Positions 30,023 through 33,470 of a stretch of 33,470 nt of DNA are shown piece after piece. The DNA lies in contig JAAYKG010000123.1 of assembly GCA_012522555.1 (NCBI GenBank), forward strand, positions 1 to 33,470, read 5' to 3'. This stretch comes from Armatimonadota bacterium (lineage in GTDB: Bacteria; Armatimonadota; UBA5829). Positions within the stretch are counted from its first letter, which is position 1; every line of letters starts with the position of its first letter. A program made the position numbers and the translations under genes. Under the pieces are notes generated by a model. The model was not told where the DNA came from, made no database searches, and saw only the letters and a program-made list of their open reading frames with translations.

Positions 30023-33000
30023 TCAGTCCGGTGCGGGCGGAGGCATTTCTACGACCTCCCCAGGGGACATCGCCCCAACCGCCGAACTCTTCGCTTGACC
30101 GGAGAAAACCCCATTGAACGTTGTGTTCGGGTCAATCTCCAGGGTGCACTCCACATACGCCCTGACCCAATAGCCAGACCAGGCTTTGAGCACTCGCTCT
30201 CCTCCGATGTCGGCGACCTTCACATATTGCCTCGTGACAGGATCGTAGCGCCACGCGTAGTCCATTATCCAGCCAGCGGCTTTAGCCTCGGCTATCGACT
30301 TGGTTACACCGAGATAGGTCACACGCATATCCTTCCACGGAATGCCGACGTCCTCTCGCGGGTATGCCTCGTATTTGATATAGACCTTTGTCGCAGACGA
30401 CGGCAGAGGCTTCGTGAGTTGAATGCTGCTGTCTCCACGTCGATAAGGCTGCGTCGACAGGCCCGGCTGATAATAGTTTTCACCCATCATAGCCTGATCG
30501 AGATACACCCCAAGCACCCTGCCGATCACGCTTGCCTGAATCGGAATGACCCTATACTGGTCTATATCCTTGGTCGCTACCCTGCCTGGTGCAACCGGCG
30601 CGGGCGGAGGCCCGCCAGGAGCCGGAGTTCCAGGCTGCGACGCCCTCTTCCAGTTGAAGAAGATGTTGCCAATCTGGTTCCAGCCCGCTTTCAACGCTAT
30701 CGAACTCGACTTGAGCTTCGGCAGCTTGGTATCGACATCGAGTTCAGGCGATCCGGACAATCCGGTCTTTAGCGGATAGGATTGTGCCGCAACCTTGATC
30801 AAGCGATACTGCGAATGCATATATCTCGGGTCGCCTCCAACCAATACCCGCTGGACAAACGGGTTATCCAGAGTGATCCAGCCCTCATCCACGCTGCTCT
30901 GCGAGCCGACGTAGCTAACCCAGACCGTTTCGGTTCCAACCGGCAGCGAACTCGTCAGCGCAATCTGCCCGGCCCCTGCAACAAACGGCACAGCAGCCAC
31001 TCCATGCACGTAGTAGTTTGCGCCCGTCTTGGCCGCATTCGTATACACGCCAAGTATATGCGAAGCGTAGACCGAAATCGGAACCACGTTGAGCGAGCTT
31101 GGCGTCGCAGTCATCGTGTAGACCGTCCCCAACGACTCCGCAGCAGGATACCCTGAACCAGGTTGTGATGAGTTGCCGAGTTTGGGCTTGATCCAAACCG
31201 CATCACCAGACTGCATCGGCGGGAACACCCCGCCCATGTCATAGTAGTAATACTGGCTCGCAGTCGGCACCCACCGAACGATCTGCATTGCAGATGCTCG
31301 ATCCCAGCCGAAGATTGCGCCAGGGTTGGTCGAGCCGATCATCATCGGCGGTGTGATCATATCCGTCACCGGAGCCGATGTCTCGGGCTTGACCGGATCA
31401 GCCACAGCCACCGTTCTACTCGGCCCGCTGACAGTGATTCTAACCTGATCGTTGTGGCCATCGAAATCCGCGTCGGTCTCGACGCCATCGAACAGCGAGT
31501 CTCCCGGCCATGTCGCGTTCAGTATCCACTGGCCGCTGGCGGTAAGCGTCAAGCTCTTGCCGGTGACCAGCGCCGGATCGACATAGCCGCTATATTTGAC
31601 CTCAATGTCTCCAAGCCAGTTCTGCGGATTAGTCGAGCTGTCTGTGCGAATATTCTGCAGGCTCGCGTTAAGCGAAACCGCGGTGCCATCCGGCTTGGTG
31701 ACTTGAATCGTTATGTTATCGATATCGCCAGGCTGCTCATTGGCATCGGTGTACGGGAAGTACATCGTTCCATTGATCAGAATCTCCTGGCCGACGATCG
31801 CCCGATCGGTAATCGGCTCGCCATTTCGGCCCACTATCGCCAGATCGAAGTATGGCAGCATCAAGATCGGGCCAGGCTTTATGGTCAACACGCCCCCTGC
31901 GAGCACAGCCTCGGAAGTCCCGTCGGTTGCGCGCACTTTATATGTATGGTTGCCTGGGCCTAATTTCTTTCCGGTTACTTTCGCCTGGAACTCGATTCCC
32001 TCCGGCAAAGTATAGTCCGGATTCGTCACGCCTGTAGTCATCGGCACTATAAGCTGGTTAGGCTTGCCTTCGTCTATTATCAGAGTCAGGGCAACCTGCC
32101 TCGCGCCTGTGCCTGCTATGAATACAGGCTCGTCATTGTCTTCATCCATATACCAAGCTCGATACAGGAACGTATCGGAAGTCTTGCCTGTCGCCGGCCC
32201 AAGTTGGCCATTGGGCAGCAGTCTGCGAACTTCGTAGTCAAGCAGCACCGGCGGCGTATTGGTATCGCGCCTCGTCACGGTGGGACCGGCCACTGGATCA
32301 GCATTCTGGATGCCGTCATTGGCGATAAACGTCGTATCATAGGTTCCCGAAGGCATGACCGGCACGCCGCCGTCGCCTGTCGCAGTGGCATCCACCGTGC
32401 CGGTATATAGAACACCGGTCGCGTAGTTCGGCACCGCCACACGGGTCGTCATCGAAACCGTGATCATAACGTTCGGGTCGGTCCTATGTTTCAGTATGAC
32501 CTTGACATATCCTCCTGGTCCAGGAGGAACGCCGTCTCGATCGGTGTATGTGACACCGAATGTGAACGCCGCGGCTCCCGAGGTATGGTCGACGTTACCG
32601 TTGGTCAAAGTCGGTTTATAGTTGACCTGAACCTTCTCCGGACTTGCCGCAGTTCCACTGCCATAGTACTTAGTCACCTCATAGCCGTCTGAGGCCTCGA
32701 AGTGATACGGGTGCGTCCCCTCAGGAACATCAGTCAGCGTAACCCCAAACGGTATTCCCGTGGTATAGCTTGTGCCTAGACCAATCGGCACGAGCTGGGA
32801 TGTGCGGCCGGTGTCGCTAAAGACCACCTGCACATATCCCTGCACGCCGTCGTGATAGGTCGGCGGATCGCCATCGGCGTCCTTATACGAAACTTTGAAC
32901 GTCAACGGCTCGCCCGCAACAAACACGCCGTGTATCGGCGGCTTGGCGGTATTTGGCTCCGGCGCAAAGTATTGGACATATACCGGCGGCCAAGGAACAT

Positions 33001-33470
33001 ACTTGACCACGAGGTTAGTGCCCTGTGCAATCGGCGCTCCCCACAGCGGCACTGACGCCACTCCGGGAGCCCATCCGCTAACATCGACCAGATTGCTCGT
33101 CATGTTTGTGTCGGCGACGGTGAACACGCCGACTACATATGCCATGCTGCCCGGATCAGGAATCGGGACATCATCAGTTCCATTAGCAACTGTCGCCCTT
33201 GTCACGGTAGATGGCCTATATTTAATAAACACGTCGTCAGTGCCCACCGGCAAACTATCGACAAGCGTGATCTTATTATCTGCTCCGAGAGTCGCTGAAG
33301 CCACAGCATATGCGGCGCCTGAGAGCCTCGGGTCCTTGCCGACGTAGACAGCAGTGACGGTTCCGATCGCAGAAGGAGTCTCCGGAGTGACCTTTCGCAG
33401 CGAATCCGCTACGGAGCCTCTCATTATTATCTCGCCGGTATCCGGCAGCTTCGGCAGATTCCTCGACAAC
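30023..33470 (-). CDS. giant repeat-rich surface protein (partial, N-terminus off window)
   Basis: At least 1148 residues are visible; the frame is open to the right edge, so the TTG at 33469 need not be the start. Four copies of a ~50-residue unknown module lie at visible residues 34-84, 109-157, 802-853 and 982-1033. Three Ig-like modules, each opening with a Y-x-D-x-D(G/N) element, lie at about 190-268, 303-388 and 434-528. Two blocks of the form W-x-x-Y ending in a SG-(Y/D)-x-V-W/R strand lie at about 731-763 and 1070-1113, like GW/GYW repeats of secreted proteins. A Pro-rich spacer is at 945-962 and the tail is Pro-rich. It lacks an obvious C-terminal anchor. It is probably an extracellular or S-layer-associated protein. 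Confidence 0.85.
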   Translation of the reverse strand, partial: LSRNLPKLPDTGEIIMRGSVADSLRKVTPETPSAIGTVTAVYVGKDPRLSGAAYAVASATLGADNKITLVDSLPVGTDDVFIKYRPSTVTRATVANGTDDVPIPDPGSMAYVVGVFTVADTNMTSNLVDVSGWAPGVASVPLWGAPIAQGTNLVVKYVPWPPVYVQYFAPEPNTAKPPIHGVFVAGEPLTFKVSYKDADGDPPTYHDGVQGYVQVVFSDTGRTSQLVPIGLGTSYTTGIPFGVTLTDVPEGTHPYHFEASDGYEVTKYYGSGTAASPEKVQVNYKPTLTNGNVDHTSGAAAFTFGVTYTDRDGVPPGPGGYVKVILKHRTDPNVMITVSMTTRVAVPNYATGVLYTGTVDATATGDGGVPVMPSGTYDTTFIANDGIQNADPVAGPTVTRRDTNTPPVLLDYEVRRLLPNGQLGPATGKTSDTFLYRAWYMDEDNDEPVFIAGTGARQVALTLIIDEGKPNQLIVPMTTGVTNPDYTLPEGIEFQAKVTGKKLGPGNHTYKVRATDGTSEAVLAGGVLTIKPGPILMLPYFDLAIVGRNGEPITDRAIVGQEILINGTMYFPYTDANEQPGDIDNITIQVTKPDGTAVSLNASLQNIRTDSSTNPQNWLGDIEVKYSGYVDPALVTGKSLTLTASGQWILNATWPGDSLFDGVETDADFDGHNDQVRITVSGPSRTVAVADPVKPETSAPVTDMITPPMMIGSTNPGAIFGWDRASAMQIVRWVPTASQYYYYDMGGVFPPMQSGDAVWIKPKLGNSSQPGSGYPAAESLGTVYTMTATPSSLNVVPISVYASHILGVYTNAAKTGANYYVHGVAAVPFVAGAGQIALTSSLPVGTETVWVSYVGSQSSVDEGWITLDNPFVQRVLVGGDPRYMHSQYRLIKVAAQSYPLKTGLSGSPELDVDTKLPKLKSSSIALKAGWNQIGNIFFNWKRASQPGTPAPGGPPPAPVAPGRVATKDIDQYRVIPIQASVIGRVLGVYLDQAMMGENYYQPGLSTQPYRRGDSSIQLTKPLPSSATKVYIKYEAYPREDVGIPWKDMRVTYLGVTKSIAEAKAAGWIMDYAWRYDPVTRQYVKVADIGGERVLKAWSGYWVRAYVECTLEIDPNTTFNGVFSGQAKSSAVGAMSPGEVVEMPPPAPD
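30371..30526 (-). repeat. surface-protein module copy 4
   Basis: Residues 982-1033: RVLGVYLDQAMMGENYYQ ... PLPSSATKVYIKY. Confidence 0.7.
30911..31066 (-). repeat. surface-protein module copy 3
   Basis: Residues 802-853: HILGVYTNAAKTGANYYV ... SLPVGTETVWVSY. Confidence 0.7.
32999..33145 (-). repeat. surface-protein module copy 2 (most diverged)
   Basis: Residues 109-157: YVVGVFTVADTNMTSN ... IAQGTNLVVKY. Confidence 0.55.
33218..33370 (-). repeat. surface-protein module copy 1
   Basis: Residues 34-84 of the visible protein: starts TVTAVYVGKDPRLSGAAY and ends SLPVGTDDVFIKY. Confidence 0.7.

Noticed and set aside
29783-30772. 329-residue plus-strand frame
   Set aside because: Antisense to the surface-protein and exported-protein genes; Arg-rich without domain, typical shadow.

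Overview
The window looks like chromosomal DNA of a free-living, sugar-oxidising bacterium, most plausibly Armatimonadota or a similar planctomycete-like lineage. This is inferred from three Tat-exported Gfo/Idh/MocA oxidoreductases, a DUF6785/DUF6784-type membrane protein, CarD and Rex, TTG/GTG starts and a giant repeat-rich surface protein. No marker gene fixes the phylum. Base composition looks fairly even, and I see no transposase, phage, integrase or CRISPR array.

Layout. Bases 1-4036 (minus): a chain PHP hydrolase > EamA transporter > unknown 214-aa protein > BioD-like/DRTGG protein cut by the left edge. Bases 4037-4570: a dispersed repeat, a 35-36 bp tandem repeat, and tRNA-Leu(CAA) with a perfect consensus promoter. 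Bases 4576-9385 (plus): sppA, polA and a shrunken Enzyme I-like pseudoenzyme. Bases 9382-12020 (minus): an OPT-like membrane protein followed 2 bases later by Rex. Bases 12240-13446: carD and greA, convergent, each with a clear promoter. Bases 13636-13797: a promoter-to-terminator unit with no gene, a small RNA candidate. Bases 13806-16714: a Tat-exported Gfo/Idh protein, then divergently pyrimidine-nucleoside phosphorylase.

Bases 16815-23708 (minus) hold a zinc-ribbon membrane protein and, upstream of it, a tight six-gene operon: ThuA-like, ApbE, two Tat-exported Gfo/Idh oxidoreductases, an exported SMP-30-like lactonase and an exported sugar isomerase. Read together, these suggest oxidation of sugars or glycosides outside the cytoplasm (keto-sugar chemistry of the ThuA/ThuB type). 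A 20-bp motif, 19/20 identical, lies just upstream of the promoters of both this operon and the separate Gfo/Idh gene at 13806-15053, implying co-regulation.

Bases 24145-29216: a flavin-dependent nitronate monooxygenase-like enzyme (plus), a convergent radical SAM > MFS pair (minus), and an AI-2E family permease (plus). Bases 29266-33470 (minus): a small exported protein downstream of a very large surface protein, cut by the right edge, that contains four copies of an unrecognised ~50-residue module and three Ig-like modules.

Most interesting items: the shared motif tying the exported sugar-oxidation genes together, the Enzyme I pseudoenzyme, the orphan small transcript, and the new repeat module of the surface protein.
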